The notes beneath the pieces are model-generated. The model made no database searches, was not told the DNA's origin, and worked only from the letters and a program-made list of their open reading frames with translations. Source: Hermatobates lingyangjiaoensis (Eukaryota > Arthropoda > Insecta > Hemiptera > Hermatobatidae). Taken from it: a stretch of DNA of 64,000 nucleotides. Made by a program: the position numbers and the translations under genes. Below, piece after piece: positions 36,701-49,549 of this stretch. The stretch is from contig JAPFBL010000255.1 in NCBI GenBank assembly GCA_026182355.1, positions 2,604,001 through 2,668,000 on the forward strand, in the 5' to 3' direction. How positions within the stretch are numbered: position 1 is the stretch's first letter; the number at the start of each line of letters is the position of its first letter.

Positions 36701-37808
36701 AGAATATTTCTATAAAATTATTATATCTTTAAAATACCAAAAAGCATATAAAATTGCTAAACCTGCAGTAGAAACGATATTTTTAAATATGGATTAAATG
36801 TTTTAATTAAATTAATCTACAGATTACCCAGAAATATATTTTAATATTTACAAATATATGAAGTTTGGTACATCTCCTTTTGAAAGTCAACTTCGTTAGA
36901 ATTTAAAATGAATTAGAAGTTTACTACTTTGGAATCAATAAAATGTTAGCAAATTTTATTTCATTTAAAACGATCATTTCTCAATGATGATTATTCCATG
37001 TAATATTGTTCTACCTCGAAAGAAGAAATATATTAGAAACTTCATTACAACATTTCTGAAAAGTCATAAACAGTTTATAGTTTTAGGTATAAAATACCAT
37101 TATTATACCATTATACATCATACTTATTCTTTACGACTAGTACATTAATTTAGAAAGTAATCAATACGGAAAGGGTGAGAACGACAGAGGAAATAACTGC
37201 CATTTCTCTGAGAGGAGGAATTATGTGAGGACAGCAGTGTGAAGAGCTGTAAATCGGCACAGGTGCGGGGAGGGGGTGCAATGCCGTAATTCAACAGCTT
37301 TGGCGACACTTGACGCAATAAATGCTTCCTCTGTAGAGTGTAACCAGGACCTAATTCAGTAATGCGTTCCTATTAATTAGTGCTGGCTGCAAATTCCGTC
37401 AAACACAGAGCTCTTCACACATCTCAAATATCTGCCAAATTAGCCTAATGTTGCATTTTATTTTCAATGTCCATTTATTTTTGTATGCAGTCTTCATATA
37501 AATCCTGCTAATTAATATTTTTCTGTTTTCAGGTGCCAGTTCCTGTGGAGAAAATCATAAGGATCCCATACAAAGTACCTTACACAGTGCTTAAACCATA
37601 TCCTGTGGAAGTTGAGGTAGAGAAGCCTATACCTTTCGAGGTCCAGAAGCACGTCAAGGAACCCGTCGCAGTGCCAGTCGATCGCCCCTACAAGGTAGAG
37701 GTCGAAAAGGCCGTTCCATACGTGGAGAAGCACGTCCTCGTCGAAGTAGAGAAGAAGCCCCACCACAATGTCATTGACCACCACAGCCATCCAGCCCACA
37801 TCAGATAG
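33705..37808 (+). CDS. Vajk-like PYPV-repeat cuticular protein, two exons (33705-34088, 37533-37808)
   Basis: The spliced product is 219 residues. Residues 1-17 (MRSLLVFAVLFGLACGG) form a signal peptide, so the protein is secreted. Next comes a His/Glu-rich segment (residues 18-45), then a long array of valine-lysine-proline units with five PYPV motifs (RPYPVTI, KPYPVEV, VPYPVKV, QPYPVEK, KPYPVEV) and VPYKVPY variants, ending in a His-rich tail (HHNVIDHHSHPAHIR). The mature protein has no cysteine and no chitin-binding R&R motif. This composition matches insect Vajk-type cuticular proteins, which are known components of cuticle in Drosophila. The exon junction is phase 0: CAG|gtacct and ttttctgttttcag|GTG, joining ...VVVKQ to VPVPVEK. 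The start is the first ATG after the promoter and begins a clear signal peptide. AATAAA lies 14 bases after the stop. The exact orthologue is not assigned. Confidence 0.88.
34089..37532 (+). other. Intron of cuticular gene 1 (3,444 bp)
   Basis: GT-AG intron with a polypyrimidine acceptor. Reading through the donor adds only VP and a stop (34095-34097), so retention would give a 130-residue protein. Most of the intron is AT-rich. Around 35700-36500 fragments of open frame such as EFEELENMVQDLEFLKLSDN and ENIEYWHCHE-like text are broken by stops and may be an unrecognised pseudogene or element. A GC-elevated island lies at 37170-37410. Confidence 0.85.
37170..37410. promoter_or_regulatory. GC-elevated intronic island, possible enhancer
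   Basis: A G-rich block (GGTGCGGGGAGGGGGTGCAA at 37262-37281) with no open frame, ending about 120 bases before exon 2. Regulatory function is inferred only from composition and its place in the intron. Confidence 0.3.
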
Positions 37809-37821
37809 TTCATACCTGTTA

Positions 37822-37827
37822 AATAAA
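37822..37827 (+). terminator. Poly(A) signal of gene 1
   Basis: Canonical AATAAA 14 bases after the TAG stop, followed by a T-rich stretch. Implies a very short 3' UTR. Confidence 0.8.
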
Positions 37828-40800
37828 TTGTTGTTTTTTTATATTCGTTAATCATTTTAATTTAATAATATAACCACACCATAAAAAAGGTCTTTTCTTA
37901 AGGTCTAATCTTATTTGTAATACATGCAATAAGATTGAAATTATTCGGATTCAAGATGTCGGTAAAATTATTCGAACCCGACACTGTACACCACCATTGA
38001 TTAAAAATTTATGTTTTTTTTTTCGTTTATGAAATTAAGAAATTGTAAAACAGTTTTTTTTTCTTTTCATATAAAGTTAAAGAAAAAGATCAAATTTGGT
38101 AAATTCTATCTTAAATTTGGTAAAATTTATCTTATTCCTAATAACAGTGGTAATGTAAATAAATGTTTGTAACTTTGTTTCTTCATAGCGATTCCTATTC
38201 TCTGAAAAATAAATTAATAAAAATGGTGAAGTAATGATAAAGAGGTACTTAAGGTGAAGATAGTAAAAAAATCATTGGCTAACCTCTTCAGAAAAAAAAA
38301 AAACTCATGGAATTACTATATTATTACGGTCGTAGTAAATTTAGGTACCATATGTTAGAAATCAAGAACTTCGATTTCATTAGAAACAAGAATTTATAAT
38401 ATATATTAGTAGTGGTTTTGTTCATAGTAAGAAATAGGATGCAAGATATATATAGATATATATAATACCAAAAAAAAACAAAAAACACAAACTCATTTGT
38501 CGCGATATGGACACCAAAGCCATCAAGGTAAAAGAGGATCCGCTTAAAAATCCAGTCGTGAACTCAATTATTTAATCGATTCAAATCAAGAACTCACGGT
38601 TTGCCTCCGAAATGGATCATTTCTCCTCTAATGAAATGTATTCTTGAGTGTGTTTTTGTCTTTGTATTTCTGTTTTTCTTTTCATTAAATTTATTATGTT
38701 AGAGATATTTATTTGAACCTTACACTTACTTCGAACATAGTAATTCTTCAATATTTGTTTTTCTCACGGACAGTTCAAGTCCAAAATCAGATTTTATACT
38801 GTGTGTTCAACAGTATACTATTAATATGTTTTACTCTATTGCTTGTTATTTTTTCTAGTTTTCTTAAAATCTATTCTGGAAATGTGGCTATCATTTCTAC
38901 AAAGTTGACTCCCCAGTCAATCATAGTTATATTGTGGCGTAACTTAAACGCTAGAAGAGCTTCACAGTAGAAGATAGAAGAATAACTGCAAAGAATAATT
39001 ATATCAATCATACTGTAATCGGTAGAAAGGTAAACTTAAGAAATGATTTTGTAAACAGTTCAGAGTAAGCATGAATAATTCATGATGAATGTCAGATGCA
39101 TTTTTATAAATAAAATAACTAACAACCAGTTTTAATATTTCATAAATAATTTGGGTAATTGAATTTCAACCAAAAACTAGTCAACGAAACAACGAATTCA
39201 ATATTTTTAGCTAAGAATATGTTTAGATTCAAATATATATTCCTTGCTCTTCATTATACTTTGTAAAATAAGTACATATACAAGAAAATATCTGTTAAAT
39301 GAGAATATAAATTTTATGCTTGTTTAATACTTGCAGTAATGAGGCAATAAAAGAAAATGTCTAATATAGGCTAAAAACATCTCTCATTACTGTTTTCATT
39401 TATAATTTGCTATTCTATTTTAAACAGGGTAAGGAAGAATTACTTTACCTAAACTTATATATATAAGAAATTACGTAAAACACATCGACTATTATGAATA
39501 CAATGAGATAAAATTATAAAAGAAAAGAGAGTATCAGGTGTATTGAATTATTAGCTGTTGCCAATAAAAGTTTCTTATAATCAGAAAAATTTCAATAAGC
39601 CTAATTCTTCTACTGCTGTGTTGTTGGTATTAAATATGTTACAGAGATGTAGTCGGGTCGTGGGGTGTTTCAGTAGGAATTAAACAAATATATTATCCTG
39701 CCTTTTTGTTAACTGCTACACTTGTGAATATTGAAGCAAGAATTGTTTTAGGGAATTATACTTAATCTGAAGTTTTTTAAAATGATCCCACCTCAAATAA
39801 GATGTTAATTGTATTGGTGTAAAGGATATTTTTAATAAGGATATATTTTTTTTGAAATACACTACTTTTCTATTTCAATAGCTATTGAACTTAAATAATT
39901 TATTGCTTGGTGGATTATTGTTTGTTCAGAACTGGAAGATTCCTGCACAGTTAATAATTTATTATTAAGTATTCAGTTCAAGAAACTGAGTAAATTGAAC
40001 GTAATAGTTGAAAAACAAGATAAAATAATAATTTGTCATGGAACATTAGTGAAAGAGTTTTATCTGCTGGAGATGACATTTGAATCATCAACTGGTTATT
40101 TTCAAGCATTGCTTGAATGATCTGTACCAGCAATTGTATACTTCAAATTAGAGTAGGTTTAGGTGAACATTCAAATATGCTTATAACAAATAGAAGATCA
40201 AGGTACTTTATTTATCATAAAAATTTCCCTGGATACTCAAAACAGACTTACTATATCCCTTTCTTAAGTAAGAAAGAACTGCGAATACGAAAGAAAGAAA
40301 TACGAATTTTGTATTCGTATCATGTAAATATATGAATGTCAGTTTTATGGTTATATATTTTTGGCAAAAGTTTACCTTTGCTTGTAGTGACTTATTTTTC
40401 AGTTTTTCTTATACCGTAAGATATCTGTACGTTAAATACCTCAAAATTTCTTAATCCAATGAACTTGTTCAACCTTAATCAAAAAAGGAATAACAGGATG
40501 TAAAAAAACTTTGATATCATACATTCTGTTATTTTTTTAATCAGAATATTTCACGCTAATACACCAAAAATCAATGTGTTCACTTGGTCGAAAAAGTTGG
40601 GGTTGTATAACTTCAGTTTTACCAGAAGTAAACATACATTCACATAAGTGCATTAATTATGTCATTAATTTTGATTCAAATGTTGCTGCTATGAATTTTC
40701 TAAACTTAATGATTGTTTTTATTCTTGAATTGTTATATTAAAATTACTAAACTCGCTCCCTCCAAATATTAAAGCAGAATTAAACCAACTATATTACTCC

Positions 40801-41904
40801 AAAAAGTATTAGGTTTTTTCAACAATGATTTTTTTTCAAATTAAAAAGAATATTATCTCATAATAAAAATCATTTATAAGTAAATATGAAATATTGAACT
40901 AAATAAAAAATAATTACTTTTATTAATTTGTGTATTTAATTTCTTATAAATAATATAATTAATCAACACTTTAAGTAACTTAACCATATACCTTTTATAT
41001 GAAGGTATAGAAGGAAATGAAGGAAAAATAGAAGAGGGGAAAGTAATATAATAAAGGATATGTGGTAAAGGAATTATATTGCTTCAAATCTGAAACAATA
41101 GGCAATTAACATTAGGCAATTTGGTCCATAACGAGACAGTGACATGGTATCTAATCTGTCATTCATTAATGCGAAGAAATCATAATCCAATAGGTTACTG
41201 GAATAACTAATAACTTTGTCATCCATTTTCCGTGTTCAATCCTTTTTGAAAAAGTTTTAAATGAAATTTATGATAGAATGGTTGTCTTCAATTTACCTTT
41301 CAATATAGGATTGAAGTTCAGAAATTTTAAGACTTGAGTTATAAGTCTCAGAGCAGCAAAATTTCTGTTTTTACACCATTTATTAGGATTAACTATTGTA
41401 ATGGAAAAACCTTAAATTCAATCATCGATGGAAGTTAAAATGTTTAGGCTCTACGTCTAGGAACAGTACATACATCAGCTAGTTCTATCACTGTATAAAT
41501 ATGGTACAAATATACAATTTAACATAATATTTATAGTTAATTATTAATGTAAGTATAATAAGATACTAATTGCAACATGCACTTCTTACTCATAACTTAT
41601 TGCATGAGAACACTCATAACAATAACCAACTTCAGAAAATATAGTAACGTTTTAACTTAAGTAATTATGTAATTCTCATTAGTAATTCTGATTAATATAA
41701 GTTCAGAGACATGACTGTTTATGATTTCAAATGATTAATATGATTTCATATTATTAATATGATAATAATATGATTTCAAAATATGGTACTTTTGAAGGGT
41801 CTATACCATTTGACGAACTCTTAATTATTGAACTGTGATATTTCACACTTTCGACTAATCTATCTGCCATTTTAATAAGTATGATGCAAGAAACAAAAGA
41901 ATAA

Positions 41905-41949
<45 letters not shown>

Positions 41950-42916
41950 GGGTCTTGGCTTTTCTTCGAAGCGGCTCACACCTATCTAACTGATAACAAT
42001 GAAACCGATATATTGTAGTGGGTTTTCTGTTTACTTTCATGCATATTCTTAATCTGAAATTATTTTATGTAGACTAGTTTTAGCATAATATACTACACTT
42101 TATAATCATACTATATTTTATCATAAATTCAAGCATTATATTGTTGTTTTTTTTAATGTAATAACACTCATTTTAACATATACTTCTTGAATGCTTTACA
42201 TTTTCTCTAGAGTCTTTTGTTCAGTTATTGCAGAGTGTTTTTTTTTTATTTCTAATAAAAACTTAGAAGACAATAAATCCTACGATAAGCACCGGTGGAA
42301 GTTTATAGTTTTAATTCTTAACTTTTCTTAATGTCATAATATTTTTTAAAATAAATTATTTATGGTATAGTGCTGCACACATTGCAATTATATCATTTAA
42401 AGAAATTCAATTTTTCATAATCGCTAGAGAGTAGTAATAGTTTCTTATTTCTCATAATGATCAAAAAAGACCCTTTCGTATAATTCAGTATTCCATAAAA
42501 ACTACAGAGTTCTTTTGACCAGCTACTGAATTTATTTTGAACTTCAGAACTTTCTGTTAATATTTCTGTTAACAGTTAACCCATGTTAACAAATGCTGTT
42601 ATAAACACCCATCGACAACACAACCACCTATGTAGAGTCATTTTCAAAAAAAAAGATTGATAATGAAATAAGGAGTCCTAGGAAATGTACCAACATTTAG
42701 TAATGTGTTGAATATAACATACTTCTGTATAGTAAAGTAAAGATATCAAACATTCATTGAGGGGAACTCAAAACAAGCAAATTTATGGAAACATTAATTT
42801 TTTTTCATGATAGCTATATTTATTTTTTGCATAAGTAATATGATTGAATCTCTTTGTATATTATCTGTTTGTATTTTCTTGCAGTATCTGTTCTGTTCTT
42901 TCTTATGCATTGATAC
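37828..42916. other. Intergenic DNA between gene 1 and a PLE insertion, no gene seen
   Basis: Scattered frames (38713-38970, 40117-40335) have no recognisable features. A (TA)n tract at 41909-41946 is the only clear repeat. Confidence 0.5.
41909..41946. repeat. (TA)n microsatellite
   Basis: Uninterrupted TA tract not attached to any recognised element. The minus-strand open frame across it (YIYIYI) is an artefact. Confidence 0.9.
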
Positions 42917-42927
42917 AACCTTTAATA

Positions 42928-43142
42928 AAAAGATTTCACATAAACACGTGAAATAACAATCAATGATCAAACCACAATAAGAAATGGGAAAAGAAGACTA
43001 AGATCTTTCAACCGTAACAAGCAGTCTTCGTCAGTCAAAAACCCAACTCTTTTTGGGTTTTTGACTCTGACGAAGACCGCTTGTTACGGTTGAAAGATCT
43101 TAGTCTTGTTTTCCCATTTCTTATTGTGGTTTGATCATTGAT
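42928..43142. mobile_element. Penelope-like family-B tail-to-tail palindrome with 11-bp TSD
   Basis: The left arm (GATTTCACATAAACACGTG, CAATGATCAAACCACAATAA, CTTTCAACCGTAACAAGC) and the right arm (CTCTGACGAAGACCGCTTGT, GATCTTAGTC, GTGGTTTGATCATTG) are near-perfect inverted copies around a GGGTTTTTGA spacer. AACCTTTAATA occurs at 42917-42927 and again at 43143-43153, an exact 11-bp target-site duplication. This shows that the palindrome entered the site as a unit. This copy is not in (TA)n. Confidence 0.85.
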
Positions 43143-43153
43143 AACCTTTAATA

Positions 43154-44336
43154 TAACTTACAAATTACGAATGATCATTAATCGAGTTTTGTCATACTTT
43201 TTGTTCTTCTAATCTTAGCATACAAAACTCTTCTGTTTTCTATACAATCATCTACTTCTGTCCGTCCAAATGTATATTGAGACAAAAATTTATTTTTGAA
43301 GAAACAGAATTGCAAAGTCACTCATTCAACCATACTCCTATACTAGTGAATAAATAAATATTTTGATACATGGAAAAATATTTAACGATTTCCTAGAAGA
43401 AATAGTGATCTTGATCTTAGATTTATTTGTAAAGGAAATACACTTTTAAGGTACATTTTTTTCGAGGAAGAAATTAGATTTAAATAAATAATTTCATATA
43501 TATTATCGAAAGGAAGGATAGGAAACAAACTAGATATTACTATAGGGCGAAGTGAGGTTGGAATGTTTAGTAGAATGAATAAAAAATGGGCGTCAGTGGA
43601 AAGGTTGATTGGAGCGGTAGATTTAATGGAAGCTTCAGCCCTTACGGTCGTTTATCAGCGGCTCCAGTCAGTAAATATCATTAGTTATGTCTTTTACATC
43701 AGCCATGCTTCTCAGACTCGGCTTCGAAAATTTGCATCTTCTAAGGCCGGCATTAATTAAACACAGTTTAGCAAATTAGCCAATTATTCTAACTCACTTG
43801 TAATGTGCATATATTTACAACTTTCTTATCACATTAATAAGAAATTCATTCTGACAACTATGTTCATTTCCTGTAATTAACCTATATTTTTCTGATATCT
43901 TTCAGTATTTAAGATGTACAACAGTGATGTAAACACCACTTTCAAAACAAAATCGATTTACAGTTATAAACGTGATCAATTATATATTTGGTTTGAATCT
44001 ATTACAGTTATAGCATTTTCGTTTTCTTGTTTAAATGATTTCCAACATTTGTGTTTCTTACATAAATAATTTACAACGTTGTTTGACTCACGTGAAACCT
44101 GTTAGTGCATTACCGTAAATCGTATTATTCTATAAAAAATTATGAAGTTTGTTATTGAAAGTGTAATGTTATATCTGATAATTTATTTTCCTCGTAAGGA
44201 ATAAGATTTATGTAAGAGCCGAGTATATGTAGAAAACATGTGAAGAAAAAAAAATTATTTTCGTTTTCATGACTTTAATATTTAAAAGTTTATCTACTAT
44301 TTCTTCATCATTTTTCATTAATAAATTGTTTTCTTG
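43154..44336. other. Intergenic DNA, no gene seen
   Basis: A slightly GC-raised stretch at about 43555-43760 has an open frame (43563-43760) with no recognisable domain. Otherwise AT-rich. Confidence 0.45.
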
Positions 44337-44347
44337 GAAATATATTT

Positions 44348-45136
44348 TTTTTAAGATCTTTATTTACAAATATACAACTACGCATATTCTGCGAAACAGG
44401 CATATGTGGTAAGAGATTACACAATAACTTCGATGCACATGAGTAAAGAATGAAACCCACTGGTTCAACTTTTCACTTTGTTTAATACTATATTATCGTG
44501 GTAGTAGATCCCTGGGCCATTTTCTCTTGAGTCGTCATGGGGGATTCCGGGAAGGTGAGGAGGAAGCAAGGATTTGTATTAATGGATTTGGGTGAGAGGA
44601 AAGATTGTTGTGAAATGACTTATATCAATCAGAGGCTAATTTTTGAATGAATGGAATTTTTAGGTCTTTATGAAGGGTGCAGTTTTTGACGTAATAAGGA
44701 GCATTTGTGATAGTACGAAGGATTCTAGATTGCAACGACTGAATTCTATGAACATTGGAAGGTTTTGCACAACCCCCATAATTCAAGTCCGTAGGTCCAG
44801 GTCGGTCTCAGTAATGTTTTGTATAGCAGTATTTTGTTATGTAGTGTTAATTTCGAGTGTTTCTCTAGAAGTCTGTACAGTAATAAGAATCGTTGTTTTA
44901 TTACTGTATTTATTACTGTTTCAGTCGGTTATGAGTATTCTAAGTTAGTTTTTTTTGTCAATGAAGTGCCCTAAGTACCTAATAACATCTGCAGTTGGAA
45001 GGAGAGCGCTATTCATAGTGATATTGAGACATGGTGCTTTTTTTAACGTAAAAGTTGCGTGTAGGCTTTTATTTATATTAATTTTTAAGTGCCACTTTTG
45101 CAGCCAGGCTTCAATGTTATTTAGGTGTTCTTGAAC
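44348..45136 (-). mobile_element. Jockey-type LINE, 5'-truncated, with 11-bp TSD
   Basis: On the minus strand, starting at 45136, the first frame reads VQEHLNNIEAWLQKWHLKIN, then HATFTLKK, VIRYLGHFIDKK. After frameshifts it continues in pieces (YITKYCYTKH region; AKPSNVHRIQSLQSRILRT, ITNAPYYVKN, CTLHKDL; SSHPNPLIQ; RLKRKWPRDL). These are the C-terminal part of a jockey reverse transcriptase: the K-IN-K-S segment, RYLG, the IQSxQSxILRxIxNAPYYV block and the HPNPL...RLKRxxPRDL tail. An AATAAA and poly(A) end lie at the 3' side (plus strand T-run 44345-44352). GAAATATATTT occurs at 44337-44347 and 45137-45147, an exact 11-bp target-site duplication. Multiple stops and frameshifts show it is dead. 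Confidence 0.9.
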
Positions 45137-45147
45137 GAAATATATTT

Positions 45148-48100
45148 AAAACATAGAAAAATATCATGAGAAAAATTACTATTTTATGAAAGGAAGAAAT
45201 TTAATCAATATTCAGAATGAATAACTGTAAAAAAGAAAGCAGTAACATCAATTGTTGTCATTGAAAGACGGCAAGGCTCTGGAAGCTTGCAGGATTGTAG
45301 TGTCAGGGCAGCAAATTACAAACTGAACATCATTAAATTATAAGTAAGCATACATTATGTGTATGGATGGAAAAAGAAACATTTATGTTTTCATTGTCGT
45401 AAATAATTTATTTAGGATATCTGTGATCAGAGATTTCTTTTCCCATACTACCGCTGCTCTAATAATTTGGAGGTAACCGATGTCTGTTGCATGTGATCTC
45501 TGTGTAGTAGTTACAACATTAATGTATTTAAAATTTAAATAAACGTGTTATTCATTTAAAAACAGATTGCAATAGTATTTTAATTTAGTCGATATTTATG
45601 TTGTCACGAATGTAACATGTCTCAATTGAAAAGTAATGTTATTGCGATAGATTACGACACTTTGCATACTTTAATTAGTTTTATATAATTCTCATGCAAG
45701 CATAACATGTGAATTGAGTACAGATCAGGAGAGCGGGACAAAAAAAATTATTATAACACCTTAAAGACAGTTTTTAATCTGACTATAACGTTACTGGACT
45801 TACACATATTTAAATTTATTTAGCACCCAATTATTATTATTTTTATTCGTTGTTTTCTTTTTTATACAAAGTTAATTTTAGTTAAATACATTATTTTAAA
45901 GTCAAGTGTACTGGATTAATTAGTTATAAAATATATATTGCTACAGAACCTAGCTTGATGAATATGTAACAAAATGATATTACCGTTAGTACCACAGAGG
46001 CTATCAGTATTATTAGAAATGGCTGCCGACATCCTTGTATCTTGAATACGACCGGCATTTGATATTGTCCATCTTTTAGCAAAAACTGACTTTTGTCTAG
46101 TTAAAAATTGTCTAGTTCGCTCTGCAACTTGGACAAGACCCAAAACTGGTCGAATTAAAAAGATATTTTACGAGGTGTAACAGTGTATTTCACAAAAATC
46201 AAAGCAAAACATATAGAAGACTAATAAAAGGATAACACTAACATTTAAAACAAAATATAATCGTTAAGTTTTAACTACCCGTTTAAAAGTTTCAATTATA
46301 ATATAAAACTAATTTCTTTGTGTAATTCAAAACAGAATGCAAAATGGTATTATAACACTTATGATTTAGTCCGTTTCGAACAAAATTCATTTCCACAACT
46401 CTTCTAAACTCATTTAAGTTGACAACCTTTTTAAGAAAAAAAAGAAGAAAAGTCAATTTGCTGTAAAAAGTTACATGATTTAGTTTTTTTTTGTGATTTT
46501 GTTAGTCGCATTATAATATCTGTTTTTCACTTTTAACCTGATGTATAGCATCGTGCTTCCCAAATGATGCTTCCCAAATTTCCATAACTACTGCAAATAT
46601 AAATATTATATTTAAGTATTTCATTTACAGTAATTAATATTCACCAATTGCTATAGTTTATCAATTGGTTGGTTTATCAAATCAAATATTGATGAATGAT
46701 TACAATACTAATATATCTATACTCTTGGTGATACATTTCACTTTAATCCTTTTTCTAAATTCAGTTTTTCACTCTAGACTTAAATATAAATTCTGATGAT
46801 TTCAGAATTATTAATTTATATGATTTAACTATATCTTTTTATAACATTATTACAGTTTATTTATGATTAAGAGCAATAGCAAAGTCATAATTGATATTCA
46901 ACAGTTAATGATCACTGAGTATCAATATATTTTGATACTGCCATATACACTACCGTATACATTGCCATAGTTTGGCATACTATGTTTAGTATCAAGTCTT
47001 AGCAATTTCTTTGCAAAATTAAATTAACCATAATTGCTAATTGTTTTGCATTTTAAGTTATTATTGTTAGAATTACTATCTTAATTATTTGTCACCTTTA
47101 ACATAGGAAGTTTCCGCACTCTGGACTCACGATATCTGACAGCGATTCCCTATAACGCGAATTTGACAAGTGAACTTTCAAGTACTTGCAAACTTTTGTA
47201 TCAAAGTAATCATTTATGAATGAAATATATTAAAGGAATGTAAAAAAAAATTAACAATTAAAAATATTAATGTAATGCCGACATGAAGCGAAAACTCAAA
47301 CCCTAGTACACAGATACTGACTATTTTGTGAAATTATTCCACCTCACCTACAGGTGGTGACAATGTTACAAAAAGCTTTTCTCTTGCAGCAGATTTTATG
47401 TTTCACTCACATCTTGAAGAACAGTTTTGAAAAACAAATGAAAGAACGAACGATTAGGAGATTGTTTTTGTTTCATCTAACCTCAAGTACAGCTGGATGA
47501 TATAAATAATTGTAATATGTAATATTATATACCAGCCCAATGAATTGATATTTCTTAAATGTTCAATATAGTAATGCTATTTCCTTGAATAATACTTTCA
47601 GTAGGCAGTAATTGTAGCGAGCAAATTTATAAATTTTATTAACAAAAATTGAAATTCATACAAAGTATTATGAAAAAAAGTATATAGAAATATCGCTTTT
47701 AAAAGAAATAGAATACAATGTGTATAAAGCGTATACATAGAAATTGTATTAGCATATAGACAACAAATGTCAATATAAACAACCAATAACTTTCTTTTAT
47801 AAATAATTTGCTGAAAAGCATTAAACGTTTAGTTATTATATGCATCCAAATTATATAAAAAATAACATAACACTGTAAATCACATAAATAAAGTTATAAT
47901 TTAAGTTATAATGCAATTTACTTTAATACATATTGTTATATAAAAATATAATTAGTTTAAATAGCAATAAATAATATAAGTATCTAGTATATAACTTGTA
48001 TCAAACAATTTAATCATTAATTGTAATAATTTAAAAATTAGTTGCATTAATAGCAGCATTAAATAATTTAAAAATTGGCATGCAACACTGGACGTTGTAG

Positions 48101-49529
48101 TTTAGTATTAAAGCAAAATTTGCATTGAAAAGTTAGTGCATGGGCCCTCTTTTATACAACAATTGTAATTTCCTTAATGCCTTGCTGTTGCATTAAACTT
48201 AAAGCTTTATTCCAACATGTTTCATATTTGTTTTAATTCAAATACATTTAAGTTAAAAATACATATTTTTTATTAATAATACTTTCTTCGAGATCTTTAA
48301 CAAATAGTTTTTACGAATTGTTTTCTCTATTTAAATCATTTTTAAATGGTGTATAATTATCATCTATAAAAAATAATAACACATTACCATACTCATACCT
48401 TACTACATTACGAGTACCATATTCTGGTTACAAACTTTCCCATGGAATTAAAATTCTCCACAATCAGTTGTGAAATGTTTTCATGATTATATAAGTTGTG
48501 AAAATTTAATATCAGGTTGAATTATATTGTTCACAGTATTAGTTTATGAGAATCTACAGCAGTACTGTTTACTCAACTTACAAATATAATATAATTTATA
48601 CTTATATATTATTGAATTCAATAATTATTGAATTATCGAATTCAATAATTAGTCAATAACTAAAGTAGTAACTCATAATCATATGAAATAATATTTAATA
48701 AACTGTTAATTCAATTCCTTTTGTAAACTGATATAATAGGAATTCAATTAAAAAACTGAAATAAAGTAAATCTCAAGTATAAACAGTTTATAAAATAATT
48801 AAACAACCCGGATTCTTTGTTGGTATTAATAAAAAAACATATTGTTTAAACAACTGAATACTTATTTAATATAAATAATGTCATTAAAATTACGAGCCAT
48901 GAAAATAAAATATTGATTATAATAATTTATATAAACTTTTTTTAACAGTAAAATATGGTATTGTTAATAGATTTTAAAGAAAAATATCAAAAGATTAAAC
49001 TAAATCAAGTCTTTTTTTTAATAATGAATACACATGTTGAAAACCTTATACATGGCTGGTAAGCTGAAAGACGAAGTGTTGTTGGTTTGCTGGAGAGGTC
49101 GCTGTTCCCTTACAGCTGCACTTTCTCTTGCACTTCCCTATTGGCAGCTTCGCAGTGACGCATGCGCGCCACCCATCGCTTGCTTTTCATAGAAACACTT
49201 TTCCAAACTTTTCTTTATTCATTAACTAATTCTCATAATTGAATGATTTAACAGTGCAGAAGGAATTATTCTTTGATTTTATACAATTGTTTGGTTTTTG
49301 AACACTTCATATAAAGTTAAGTGTTCAATACAATCAATTTTGTTATTTTGAATATGTTGCTTAACTTTATTATATTCAATTATTTGTTCAAATAAAATTT
49401 AATTTATTTTATATATTAGTCAAAACTACTTGTGTTTAAAGTGTAATTGAATAGAAGTAAGGTAAAATAATTGTGGGTTTGATCTCTATCCTTCATTACA
49501 ATTTTTAATTTTGAGAGTTACATAATTGT
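45148..49529. other. AT-rich intergenic DNA between the jockey relic and gene 2
   Basis: No gene. The minus-strand frame at 45916-46143 (75 codons) resembles no family known to me and lacks splice support. Repeated EcoRI-like GAATTCAATAATTA palindromes occur at about 48605-48650. The GC-elevated island at 49050-49185 is listed separately. Confidence 0.5.
49050..49185. other. GC-elevated island downstream of gene 2
   Basis: Locally GC-rich DNA (GACGCATGCGCGCCACCC at 49156-49173) with no frame, about 370 bases past the stop of gene 2. Possibly regulatory; evidence is composition only. Confidence 0.25.
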
Positions 49530-49535
49530 TTTAAT
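49530..49535 (-). terminator. Candidate poly(A) signal of gene 2
   Basis: ATTAAA on the minus strand, 15 bases after the stop. A canonical AATAAA on the same strand lies further on at 49408-49403, so either may be used. Confidence 0.45.
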
Positions 49536-49549
49536 TAGGGACAATAGCT

